From positions 1 to 10,584 of the forward strand of contig JACROX010000101.1 in the NCBI GenBank assembly GCA_016214225.1: a stretch of DNA of 10,584 nucleotides. The letters are read 5' to 3'. A program made the position numbers and the translations under genes. Below are positions 1 through 6,458 of the stretch, piece after piece (the first letter of the stretch is position 1; every line of letters starts with the position of its first letter). The DNA is from Candidatus Peregrinibacteria bacterium. GTDB taxonomy: Bacteria; Patescibacteriota; Gracilibacteria; UBA1369; LOWO2-01-FULL-3. The notes beneath the pieces are model-generated. The model made no database searches. It saw only the letters and a list, made by a program, of their open reading frames with translations, and was not told where the DNA came from.

Positions 1-126
1 AGATGACATCTATGAAATACAAGAAAAACTCAACAACAGGCCAAGAAAATCACTCAAATACAAAACGCCAAATCAAATTTATTCACAACTTATCCAAAGT
101 GGTCGGTTTTAACCTTGAATGTGGGC
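1..126 (+). mobile_element. Right end of an IS30-family insertion sequence (partial)
   Basis: The transposase stop at 112 is followed within about 15 bases by the point where the neighbouring helicase frame ends. In IS30-family elements the terminal inverted repeat closely follows or overlaps the transposase 3' end. The sequence around 103-126, containing GGTTTTAACCTTGAATG, is therefore the likely right inverted repeat. The left end is outside the window, so neither the inverted-repeat match nor a target duplication can be checked. The exact boundary is inferred. The palindrome CTAG at 127-130 is a possible target-site base set. Confidence 0.5.
2..112 (+). CDS. IS30-family transposase, C-terminal end only (5' part outside window)
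   Basis: An open frame enters at base 2 and runs 36 codons to TAA at 110-112. It reads DDIYEIQEKLNNRPRKSL and then KYKTPNQIYSQLIQSGRF. The LNxRPRKxLxYKTPxxxx block is the conserved C-terminus of IS30-family DDE transposases, just after the catalytic glutamate region. The enzyme cuts and pastes its own insertion sequence. The DDE core and helix-turn-helix lie left of the window, so whether the copy is intact cannot be judged. The family call rests on this short but characteristic tail. The gene reads towards the helicase gene, tail to tail. Confidence 0.85.
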   Translation, partial: DDIYEIQEKLNNRPRKSLKYKTPNQIYSQLIQSGRF

Positions 127-2763
127 CTAGAGGTTTGGAATTGTGCCGTTTCTGTGGCTGTAAGGGCTAATTCCAAATGTTGATTGAACGGATTGCAGAT
201 CTTGACATGAAGAGTGCAACAAAACCAGTCTCGAGTTTCCTTTGCCCTCAAGTTTGCGGGTTATTCTTCCCGCTCTTTGGACGAATTCCCATTCTTTTCC
301 AGGGATGTCAGCCATTATCATGTTTCTAAGCGGAGGATAATCCCATCCCTCCGTAAGCATATCGCATGCCAGAAGCACATGGAATTTCTCTCTCCTGAAA
401 GATTCATCTCTTTCCTTAATTTTGTCTTGCTTGAGCCGTGAATGTACTCCTTTTGCGTCTATGCCTTTTCCTTTTAGAAGTGTTTCGATTTGATTTATTC
501 TATCTATTGTGTCGAGAATTACCATTGTTTGGCCGTCTTTGCAGGTTGTGCTTAAGTGCTCTAAAATTTTTTTGGCCTTTTCTTGCAGTGCCGGAACTGT
601 TTCTTCTAGCCATAATTCTATCGGATTTATTATTCCTCTTTTTCTTCCTTCCTCCATGTTTATGCCATACACGATTTCCAGTTCGTCGCCTATGTCTTTG
701 CCGTTTATGTCTCTGCCACATGCCGTTGCTCCAATTATCATCGCTTGAGAAAAAGTGTTGGATATAAGAGTTCTTTGTTTGGAAAGCGAGCGGTGGGCTT
801 CGTCCAGTATGACCAGGGAAAATTCCGAGGGATCAAACAGACAGGACAGGAAATATCTTTGTGCCGATGTATATGTGGATATTGTTATATCTCTGCCGAA
901 CATTGCTCTGTCTTCCGCGATAATTCCCATACTTCTTGTCTTTCGCATGTAACGGGCGATTTCTCTGGCGGTCTGGTAACACAAGGCAACCGATGGTTCA
1001 AGGACTAATGTTCTTCCGTCTTTTTGCAGGTAGTCAATCAAGGTTACCATATCTCTTGTTTTGCCTGTTCCGGGTGGTGTCTCCATGCACATTTTTGTCA
1101 GTCCTCTATCAAATCCTCTCGCTATCGCCGTAATTGCCTCTTTTTGATGATCCCATAGGTCTTTTGGTAATTTGTTTTTTTCAACTGCTGAAATTAAGGT
1201 TGGTACCTGTAATCTTGATTGTCTTGGCACTATCGTGCCGTTTGATTTTCCATTATTTGTGACAGACGCCGATATTCTTATTATTAAATCCAGCATGACC
1301 AGTTTTGCAGTAATTTGTTCGTCTAGGCTTGCTGATTTTGATTCGAGCAAGCGATTTATTGCCAGTTGTATTTTCCCGTCAAAGACAATGCTTCTGCATG
1401 GTTTCATGAATGGTCTTGTTTGAAAGCCTTTTGCTGTTTCTTCCAGTGTATCGTTATCCCCTTCGTTTCCCTCATATCTGTATGTTCTCAAGTCCCAAAG
1501 TGCCGAGTCAATATCCACGGGTATATCCGCGCTTGCCTCTTTAAAGCTTTCAATAGTTCTTTGTGTTTCCGATGTTGTGTTTCCCTCTGATTCTTCTTCC
1601 TCTGTGTCTTCAGGCAATGGTTCTTCTGCAGGTTCCTCGTAGTCCAATTCGGACAGAAATGTTTCTATTGCGCTTACTGTGCTGGTCGATGTGTCTTTCA
1701 ACTCGTCATTATTCAAGTTGCTATATTTAAAGATTCTAGAGAATTTTCTGAGTTGTTCTATGTATTTTTTTGCCACTTCATTGTCTTCGGGCGTGGCTTC
1801 TATTGTTTCTTCTATGTCTTTGGATATTATTGTCGGATCGAAATAACGGTTAGTATTTCTGCTAATTGATGCTTGATATCTTCTGATTGCGAGATCAATC
1901 ATTTGCAGCAGGCGATCTTTTTCCTCGGCTGTCAGATTGGGGATTTTAGCGAATGACTGTGCTATATTTGTTTCTCCGAATTCGTGTATCTTGCCTGTTT
2001 GTATTGGCTTCTTTGATTTTGATTTTGATTTTGCCAAAGATGCAGATCTTTCTCTATCTGCTTTGCCGAGGTCTATTTCAGGGAGAACTGTTGCTTGTCT
2101 GAATGGCGTGTCTATCGCCAGAGGAGTAAGATGAGAGAATTGTCTTAGTTCCGTCGGCGCGTAATCCGCCAAAGATACTTCCGGATCTATTAGCGCAAAT
2201 CCCGAAGAGTCCCATGCTTCCGCTTTTAGAGCTATTGACAGACCATATTCATTTTCTCTCAGTTTTTCTTGCAGGGATGTAATCCCTGAGGTTGCCGCGG
2301 TAAGGCTTGCGTCGCTGTGCTCTAAAATTTTTTCATGTAAAGTTTGCCATGGGATGTATTCTCCGAAGTTTTTTGTTAGATGATTGAAAACATATTGTTC
2401 GATTTTTGTCCCTTCTCCCGTTAAACAAAATAGATTTCTTGTAACTTTCTCTATTTTCTTTGCTATTTTTGCAATGATTTTGAGTAGAGTGAAAAATTTT
2501 TTGTATTCGTCTGTTTGGCCTTTGCTGTCGAGATGTTTTCTATAATTGTGATTTCTGCGGCAAAAACCGAGGCAGTCCGTGATGAGTTTGTTTATCGCGA
2601 GGACGAGTTCTTCGGGAAGAGCATCCTCTGTTGGAACGCCTGTGATTCTATTTTCCATTTCCTGTTTTCTTAGCGTGTCCGCTCTTGCCGTTAAAGCGCA
2701 AATTTCATAAAAAAGAGGATTTTCCGGTTCGTTTAAGGATTTGTGCTGTGAGGATGTGTCCAT
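127..2763 (-). CDS. Large superfamily 2 DEAH-type helicase/ATPase, role unknown
   Basis: This is an 878-aa protein whose C-terminal half is a clear SF2 ATP-dependent nucleic-acid helicase of the type III restriction/RadD-like kind. In order it has LWDHQKEAI (536-544), Walker A PPGTGKT (563-569), Walker B DEAH (654-657), motif III GATA (678-681), a second RecA-like lobe, TEGWD (804-808) and motif VI QRAGRITR (829-836). The N-terminal ~500 residues match nothing I recognise. Residues ~113-175 have the hydrophobic pattern of a winged helix, which is tentative. There is a KSKSKSKK basic patch (245-252) and a very acidic stretch (374-394). No nuclease, methylase or specificity subunit is adjacent, so a restriction role is unsupported; repair, recombination or defence are possible. 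The gene starts 25 bp after carA on the same strand and may be co-transcribed. Its stop codon abuts the insertion-sequence end, so the native C-terminus may be altered. Confidence 0.85.
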   Translation of the reverse strand: MDTSSQHKSLNEPENPLFYEICALTARADTLRKQEMENRITGVPTEDALPEELVLAINKLITDCLGFCRRNHNYRKHLDSKGQTDEYKKFFTLLKIIAKIAKKIEKVTRNLFCLTGEGTKIEQYVFNHLTKNFGEYIPWQTLHEKILEHSDASLTAATSGITSLQEKLRENEYGLSIALKAEAWDSSGFALIDPEVSLADYAPTELRQFSHLTPLAIDTPFRQATVLPEIDLGKADRERSASLAKSKSKSKKPIQTGKIHEFGETNIAQSFAKIPNLTAEEKDRLLQMIDLAIRRYQASISRNTNRYFDPTIISKDIEETIEATPEDNEVAKKYIEQLRKFSRIFKYSNLNNDELKDTSTSTVSAIETFLSELDYEEPAEEPLPEDTEEEESEGNTTSETQRTIESFKEASADIPVDIDSALWDLRTYRYEGNEGDNDTLEETAKGFQTRPFMKPCRSIVFDGKIQLAINRLLESKSASLDEQITAKLVMLDLIIRISASVTNNGKSNGTIVPRQSRLQVPTLISAVEKNKLPKDLWDHQKEAITAIARGFDRGLTKMCMETPPGTGKTRDMVTLIDYLQKDGRTLVLEPSVALCYQTAREIARYMRKTRSMGIIAEDRAMFGRDITISTYTSAQRYFLSCLFDPSEFSLVILDEAHRSLSKQRTLISNTFSQAMIIGATACGRDINGKDIGDELEIVYGINMEEGRKRGIINPIELWLEETVPALQEKAKKILEHLSTTCKDGQTMVILDTIDRINQIETLLKGKGIDAKGVHSRLKQDKIKERDESFRREKFHVLLACDMLTEGWDYPPLRNMIMADIPGKEWEFVQRAGRITRKLEGKGNSRLVLLHSSCQDLQSVQSTFGISPYSHRNGTIPNL

Positions 2764-2788
2764 TTGTGTTTAATGACAGGGGGTCTTT

Positions 2789-3886
2789 CTACAGCATTTT
2801 CACAAATTCGTCAAAGAAATGTGTTGTGTCAAGAGGTCCCGGAGTGGCTTCCGGATGGAATTGACATGAGAAGAAGGGGAGATTTTTATGTTTTATGCCT
2901 TCAACCGTGTTGTCGTTTGTGTTTCTTAGCCAAACTTTCCAGCCCTGTTTGAGTGTTTTTTCGTCGATGGCGAAGCCGTGATTTTGGCTTGTTATATAGC
3001 AATGTTTTGTTTCGGTGTCCATGCATGGCTGATTTTGCGAGCGGTGGCCGAATTTTAATTTATATGTTTTTGCTCCTGACGCCAATGCCATAATTTGACA
3101 GCCGAGGCATATTCCGAAGATCGGTTTTTTTAGCGCGAAAGCTCTTTTTATGATGTTGTGCAGTGGAGTTAATATGGAGGGATCACCCGGACCATTTGAC
3201 ATGAAGATGCCGTCGAATTTTATTTTTTTGCCGTTGATTTTTTCGTTCATGAAATCGTAATTCCAAGGAACCCTTATCACGGTTACCCCTCTTTGAAGAA
3301 AACTTCTGATGATGTTGTTTTTCATTCCGCAATCCACGCAAATGATTGTTTTTTTGCCTTTTTTGTAAATTTTCGGCTTTTTGATTGAAACTTTGTCAAC
3401 GAGATTGTCCAAGTCAGGATTGTAGAAATCTGGTTCTTTTTTGTTATCAATTTTGTTATCAATGGCGATTTTGCCGAGCATCGTGCCATGTTGTCTTAGT
3501 TTTTGAGTGAGGCTTCTGGTGTCTATTCCCGTGATTGCCGGAATTTTGTTTTCTTTAAGCCATTTCCCGAGAGATTTTTTCGCGTCGTAATGACTAAAAT
3601 TTTCACAGTACTGCGAAACAATCAATCCCGTTATTTGCGCTTTTTTGCTTTCAAATCTTTTTTCTATTCCGTCTTTGTCCTTTGTGTCCGCCCCAATTCC
3701 ATAATTGCCGATGAGCGGATAAGTGAGTACGAGAATTTGGCCGGTGTATGAAGGATCCGTTAAGCTTTCAGGATAGCCGACCATTGATGTATTGAAAACG
3801 ACTTCTCCTGCGGCGTTTAGAAGGGCGCCGAAGCTTTTGCCTGTCAGCGTGGTGCCGTCTTTAAGGATGAGGGTTGCTGTTTTCAT
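2789..3886 (-). CDS. carA: Carbamoyl-phosphate synthase small (glutaminase) subunit
   Basis: CarA hydrolyses glutamine and channels the ammonia to CarB for carbamoyl phosphate, the first step towards UMP (and arginine). The protein has 365 residues, normal for the family. The N-terminal CarA domain carries GEVVFNTSMVGYPESLTDPSY (from residue 27) and ITGIDTRSLTQKLR (118-131). The C-terminal class I glutamine amidotransferase domain has SNGPGDP (230-236), the nucleophile Cys260 in GICLGCQ and the His344/Glu346 pair in CQFHPEATPGP, so the triad is complete. The start at 3886 fits the family N-terminus MKTATLILKDG. CarB and arginine genes are absent from the window. carA diverges from pyrB and is followed after 25 bp by the helicase gene. 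A possible promoter lies directly upstream. Confidence 0.97.
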   Translation of the reverse strand: MKTATLILKDGTTLTGKSFGALLNAAGEVVFNTSMVGYPESLTDPSYTGQILVLTYPLIGNYGIGADTKDKDGIEKRFESKKAQITGLIVSQYCENFSHYDAKKSLGKWLKENKIPAITGIDTRSLTQKLRQHGTMLGKIAIDNKIDNKKEPDFYNPDLDNLVDKVSIKKPKIYKKGKKTIICVDCGMKNNIIRSFLQRGVTVIRVPWNYDFMNEKINGKKIKFDGIFMSNGPGDPSILTPLHNIIKRAFALKKPIFGICLGCQIMALASGAKTYKLKFGHRSQNQPCMDTETKHCYITSQNHGFAIDEKTLKQGWKVWLRNTNDNTVEGIKHKNLPFFSCQFHPEATPGPLDTTHFFDEFVKML

Positions 3887-3893
3887 TGAGCTA

Positions 3894-3922
3894 TTTTTAT
3901 CTCAATTTGGGGGTTATTGCAA
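3894..3922 (-). promoter_or_regulatory. Possible sigma70-type promoter for carA, near-leaderless
   Basis: Read on the minus strand, TTGCAA (3917-3922) is separated by 17 bases from TAAAAA (3894-3899). These match 4 of 6 positions of each of the -35 and -10 consensus hexamers. The -10 box ends only 7 bases before the carA ATG, so the transcript would start at or almost at the start codon. That agrees with the lack of a ribosome binding site there. The call is weak because the region is AT-rich and hexamers of this quality occur by chance. Confidence 0.25.
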
Positions 3923-3988
3923 GGGCGGGGGTGTCTTCGATCGCTGTTTTTATATAAGCAAAAGTCTTTTCCCTTTACAGTTGCCGCT

Positions 3989-4001
3989 CTCTATTTTAGA
4001 G
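3989..4001. promoter_or_regulatory. Short perfect inverted repeat upstream of pyrB
   Basis: CTCTA (3989-3993), TTT, TAGAG (3997-4001) form a perfect inverted repeat 24 bp before the pyrB ATG, inside the only divergent intergenic region of the cluster. It could be an operator or a small mRNA hairpin. No pyrR gene or PyrR-binding leader is visible. The arms are short, so a chance occurrence is quite possible. Confidence 0.2.
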
Positions 4002-4025
4002 TGGTTAAAGAAAAACTTGAAAATT

Positions 4026-4955
4026 ATGAAATTTTACGGACAGCACATATTAACATCGGGGCAGTTTGACAAGGAAGGGCTGTTGTCCTTGTTTGAGGAA
4101 GCCCACGCGATGCAAAAGATCTTGGAAAAAGGTAAAAAATCTTCCGTTCTTGATGGGAAAGTTTTGGCGACGCTCTTTTTTGAGCCTTCCACAAGGACGA
4201 GATTCAGTTTTGAGTCGGCCATGTTGAGGCTTGGGGGAAGTGTCATCAGCAATGCCGATATGATGCAAACCTCTTCTTTAACTAAAATGGAAACTCTCTA
4301 TGACACAGGGAAAGTTGTTTCGAAAATGGCTGATGTGATTGTCGCGAGACATTCCACCGGCGGAGCTGTGTCTGAAATCTCAAGAGGGAGTGAAGTTCCC
4401 GTTATCAATGCTGGAGATGGCGCTTTTGAGCATCCAACGCAGGGACTTATTGATGTTTATACGATTTGGAAAGAAAAAGGCAGGTTGGCCGATTTAACCG
4501 TTGGACTTGTCGGTGATTTAAAATTTGGGAGAGTGCCTCATTCTCAATGCAAACTTTTAAAACATTTTAAGGTTAAGTTTTTGTGTGTGGCTCCGAAAGG
4601 GATTGAGTTACCCGAGGAAATGGTTCTTGAACTTAAGGATAGCGGGTGCGAAGTTGAGTTCGCGGAAAATTTGGAACAGGCGATTTCCGAGATGGATGTT
4701 ATCGGAATGACGAGAGTTCAGAAGGAGAGGTTTTCCGGCGAGAGCGAATATAAAAAATATGCCGGTTCGTATGTGCTTGACGGGGAGGTGCTTAAGAAAG
4801 CAAAAAAAGATGCTGTGATTATTCATCCTTTGCCAAGAGTGAATGAGATTTCCGTTGAGGTGGACTCGGATCCGCGCGCGAAATATTTTGGTCAAGTCAG
4901 GAATGGTGTTGCGCTGCGAATGGCTTTGTTGAAGAAAGTTTTGGTTGAAGAATAG
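4026..4955 (+). CDS. pyrB: Aspartate carbamoyltransferase, catalytic chain
   Basis: PyrB joins carbamoyl phosphate and aspartate to N-carbamoyl-L-aspartate. The open frame extends upstream to 3792, but the extra residues overlap carA in antisense and have no family similarity. The start ATG at 4026 gives 309 residues (MKFYGQHIL), the usual catalytic-chain length. Carbamoyl-phosphate site motifs are complete: FEPSTRTR (52-59), the lysine of the mobile loop (Lys87 in SSLTKME), and HPTQGLID (136-143). The aspartate-side motifs are GDLKFGRVPHS (163-173), HPLPRVNEI (267-275) and QVRNGVALRMALL near the C-terminus. No pyrI regulatory chain follows, so the enzyme is probably an unregulated trimer. 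There is no Shine-Dalgarno, only an A-rich lead. It is the first gene of the plus-strand pyr run; pyrC starts 39 bp after its TAG. Confidence 0.97.
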   Translation: MKFYGQHILTSGQFDKEGLLSLFEEAHAMQKILEKGKKSSVLDGKVLATLFFEPSTRTRFSFESAMLRLGGSVISNADMMQTSSLTKMETLYDTGKVVSKMADVIVARHSTGGAVSEISRGSEVPVINAGDGAFEHPTQGLIDVYTIWKEKGRLADLTVGLVGDLKFGRVPHSQCKLLKHFKVKFLCVAPKGIELPEEMVLELKDSGCEVEFAENLEQAISEMDVIGMTRVQKERFSGESEYKKYAGSYVLDGEVLKKAKKDAVIIHPLPRVNEISVEVDSDPRAKYFGQVRNGVALRMALLKKVLVEE

Positions 4956-4994
4956 TTTGGAGCGGGGTTTTGATTTTTAAAATTTCAGATCGCG

Positions 4995-5738
4995 ATGGCC
5001 AAAAAAATATTACTAAAAAACGGGCAGATTGTCTCAAGCGCTGAAGTTTTTAGCGGAGATGTGTTTGTCGAAGGCGGAAAAATAAAAAAAGTTTTTCGTG
5101 GCGGCGTTCGTGGTGGAGTTCGCGGTGATGTTCGTGGTGGCGTGGCTGGCGCGGAAGGAGCTGTTGAAATTGATTGCACAGGGAAGCTGATTCTGCCCGG
5201 ACTTATTGATGTTCATGTTCATTTCAGAGAACCCGGGCAAACTTACAAAGAAGATTTTTATACGGGTTCCATGGCGGCGGTTTGCGGCGGAGTTACAACC
5301 GTTTTTGATATGCCGAATAATCAACCGCCGATTTTTACGGCAAAAGATTTGGATGCCAAAAGGAAATTAATCGTGGGGAAAAGTTACGTGAATTATGGCT
5401 TATATATAGGGTATAATGGTAGGAATATTGATGAGATAAACGCGGCTGATGGAGTTTGCGGGGTAAAAATATACTCTGCGAATTCGACGGGGAATATGGG
5501 AGTTCAAGATTTGGAAACCGCTTTTCGACAAATAAAGAGAGATAAGCTTCTTGCGTTTCACGCGGAAGATGAGGAGTGCATCGGCGAACATTATAAAAAA
5601 GTTTTGGGGTCAGTAGCTCTGGAGAAAAATTTTAACGGTGAAATCCCCGCGTTCGTTCATTCCAAAATTCGCGCTGAAGAGTGCGCCGTGAAGATGGTTT
5701 CAAAAATTTGCGAATTGGCAAGGAGTTGGAAGTTATAA
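4995..5738 (+). CDS. pyrC: Dihydroorotase, N-terminal part of a frame-broken gene
   Basis: PyrC reversibly cyclises carbamoyl aspartate to dihydroorotate with a binuclear metal centre. This frame gives 247 residues. It holds the metal-binding DVHVHFREPG (72-81; His74, His76), FDMPNN (104-109), GVKIYSANSTGNMGV (156-170) with Lys158 in the position of the carboxylated bridging lysine, and FHAEDEE (188-194; His189). It belongs to the lysine-type TIGR00857-like group. Homology runs through KMVSKICELA (to about 5720) and then the frame meets TAA at 5736. The expected next strand, H-x-C-H-x-S-T, which supplies another metal histidine, is absent in every frame. A run of Arg-Gly-Gly-Val repeats sits at 35-50. 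The start ATG is well supported by the family N-terminus, without a Shine-Dalgarno. As it stands this fragment would be inactive. Confidence 0.9.
   Translation: MAKKILLKNGQIVSSAEVFSGDVFVEGGKIKKVFRGGVRGGVRGDVRGGVAGAEGAVEIDCTGKLILPGLIDVHVHFREPGQTYKEDFYTGSMAAVCGGVTTVFDMPNNQPPIFTAKDLDAKRKLIVGKSYVNYGLYIGYNGRNIDEINAADGVCGVKIYSANSTGNMGVQDLETAFRQIKRDKLLAFHAEDEECIGEHYKKVLGSVALEKNFNGEIPAFVHSKIRAEECAVKMVSKICELARSWKL
5097..5144 (+). repeat. Four 12-bp tandem repeats coding Arg-Gly-Gly/Asp-Val in pyrC
   Basis: Four consecutive 12-base units of the form CGT-GGN-GRN-GTN encode RGGV, RGGV, RGDV, RGGV (PyrC residues 35-50), followed by a fifth degenerate unit, AGAE. In the family this position is the turn between the first beta strands and the GKLILPGLIDVHVH strand, normally a few polar residues. 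The in-frame expansion is probably tolerated in a surface loop. Differences at third codon positions show that the copies are not all brand new. Confidence 0.8.
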
Positions 5739-6388
5739 GCAAGTACAGGAATGTGGGGATTCGCCCGCCGCAGACGGGCTCACGCTATTTGTCTAGCAAC
5801 CCTGCTTCGCGTGGTCGCTTGGGAGTAACTTGCGAAGTCGCGCCTCATCATCTTGTCCTTTCCGAGGATGATTACGGCTATCTTGGAAATTTTATAAAAG
5901 TTAATCCGCCGATACGAAGCAGGGAGGAGGTTTTTGGTCTTTGGAAGTGCCTTAAATCCGGACTTATTGATATTATCGCTACAGATCATGCTCCTCATAC
6001 CAAAGATGAAAAAAATCTGCCTTATTTAAAAGCGCCTTCCGGAGTTCCTGGAGTGGAAATGATGTTGCCGATTTTGCTTAATACAGTGAATAATGGAGGT
6101 TTGACTATTCAAGAAGTCGTGAATTTATGCTGTGAAAGGCCGGCTGAAATTTTTAAAGTATCAAAAAAAGGAAAGATTTTGGCCGGATATGACGCGGATT
6201 TGGTTGTCGCGGATATGGATTTGGAAAAAGAATTTACGGAAGATGATGTTGTTTCGAAATGCGGCTGGTCGCCTTATACAGGCAGTTCTTTTCAAGGTTG
6301 GCCCGTGATGACCATAGTGAATGGTGAAATTGTTTTCAGGGATGGAAGAGTTGCCTGTAAGGCTGGAGGAGTGGAAGTGGGTTTTTAA
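5681..6388 (+). CDS. pyrC: Dihydroorotase, C-terminal part of the frame-broken gene
   Basis: This frame continues PyrC. The ATG at 5681 only opens the frame; homology begins at KELEVISKYR (5720-5749), the helix that normally follows the missing HxCHxST strand. Next come about 22 residues foreign to the family (5759-5824). True PyrC sequence then resumes with VTCEVAPHHL (49-58 of this frame), KVNPPIR, the catalytic/metal Asp in TDHAPH (101-106), GVPGVE (121-126), ERPAEIF, GYDADLVV, GWSPYTG and a typical C-terminal strand TIVNGEIVFRDG. Joined to the upstream part it gives a near full-length dihydroorotase that lacks about 11-12 residues and needs a frame change around 5717-5721. pyrD follows after 70 bp. 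Whether the break is in the genome or in the assembly cannot be told from the sequence. Confidence 0.9.
   Translation: MRREDGFKNLRIGKELEVISKYRNVGIRPPQTGSRYLSSNPASRGRLGVTCEVAPHHLVLSEDDYGYLGNFIKVNPPIRSREEVFGLWKCLKSGLIDIIATDHAPHTKDEKNLPYLKAPSGVPGVEMMLPILLNTVNNGGLTIQEVVNLCCERPAEIFKVSKKGKILAGYDADLVVADMDLEKEFTEDDVVSKCGWSPYTGSSFQGWPVMTIVNGEIVFRDGRVACKAGGVEVGF
5759..5824. repeat. GC-rich palindromic insert within pyrC (REP/MITE-like)
   Basis: Between the PyrC helix ending RNVG and the strand VTCEV lie 66 bases with no counterpart in dihydroorotases. The segment is markedly more GC-rich than its surroundings. It holds a hairpin GCCCG-CCGCAGA-CGGGC (5763-5779) and a second GC-rich block, CCCTGCTTCGCG to CGCTTGGG (5800-5823). 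Its length is a multiple of three and it has no stop in the coding frame, so it reads through as a 22-residue insert rich in Arg, Ser, Gly and Pro. This is the look of a small interspersed palindromic repeat. Other copies must be sought elsewhere in the genome, as only one is in the window. Confidence 0.55.
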
Positions 6389-6393
6389 AAAAT

Positions 6394-6431
6394 CTTTAAC
6401 AAAAGCTTTTTATTTGGTACTCTTGTTAAGG
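6394..6431 (+). promoter_or_regulatory. Hairpin in the pyrC-pyrD intergenic leader
   Basis: Bases 6394-6405 (CTTTAACAAAAG) pair with 6420-6431 (CTCTTGTTAAGG), leaving a 14-base loop. Eleven of 12 positions pair, including one G-U. No U-tract follows, so this is not a standard intrinsic terminator. It could be an RNA-processing or stability element, or an operator around TTAACAA/TTGTTAA. It sits just 28 bp before the pyrD ATG in a gap that is long for this tightly packed run. Confidence 0.35.
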
Positions 6432-6458
6432 TTTAAGGTAGAAATTTATATCTTTCAG

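Noticed and set aside
127..2763. Helicase as part of a type I or type III restriction-modification system
   Set aside because: No methyltransferase, specificity subunit or nuclease motif is seen in or beside it. Only the SF2 motor resembles such proteins.
3792..4025. 78-residue N-terminal extension of PyrB
   Set aside because: It is antisense to the start of carA and unlike any aspartate carbamoyltransferase N-terminus. The family start MKFYGQHIL fits the ATG at 4026.
5700..5740. Programmed ribosomal frameshifting joining the two pyrC frames
   Set aside because: There is no heptameric slippery site, and a conserved metal-ligand strand would remain missing after any frameshift.
6321..6458. 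46-residue N-terminal extension of PyrD
   Set aside because: It overlaps the pyrC 3' end in another frame and lacks family similarity. The ATG at 6459 gives the normal N-terminus.
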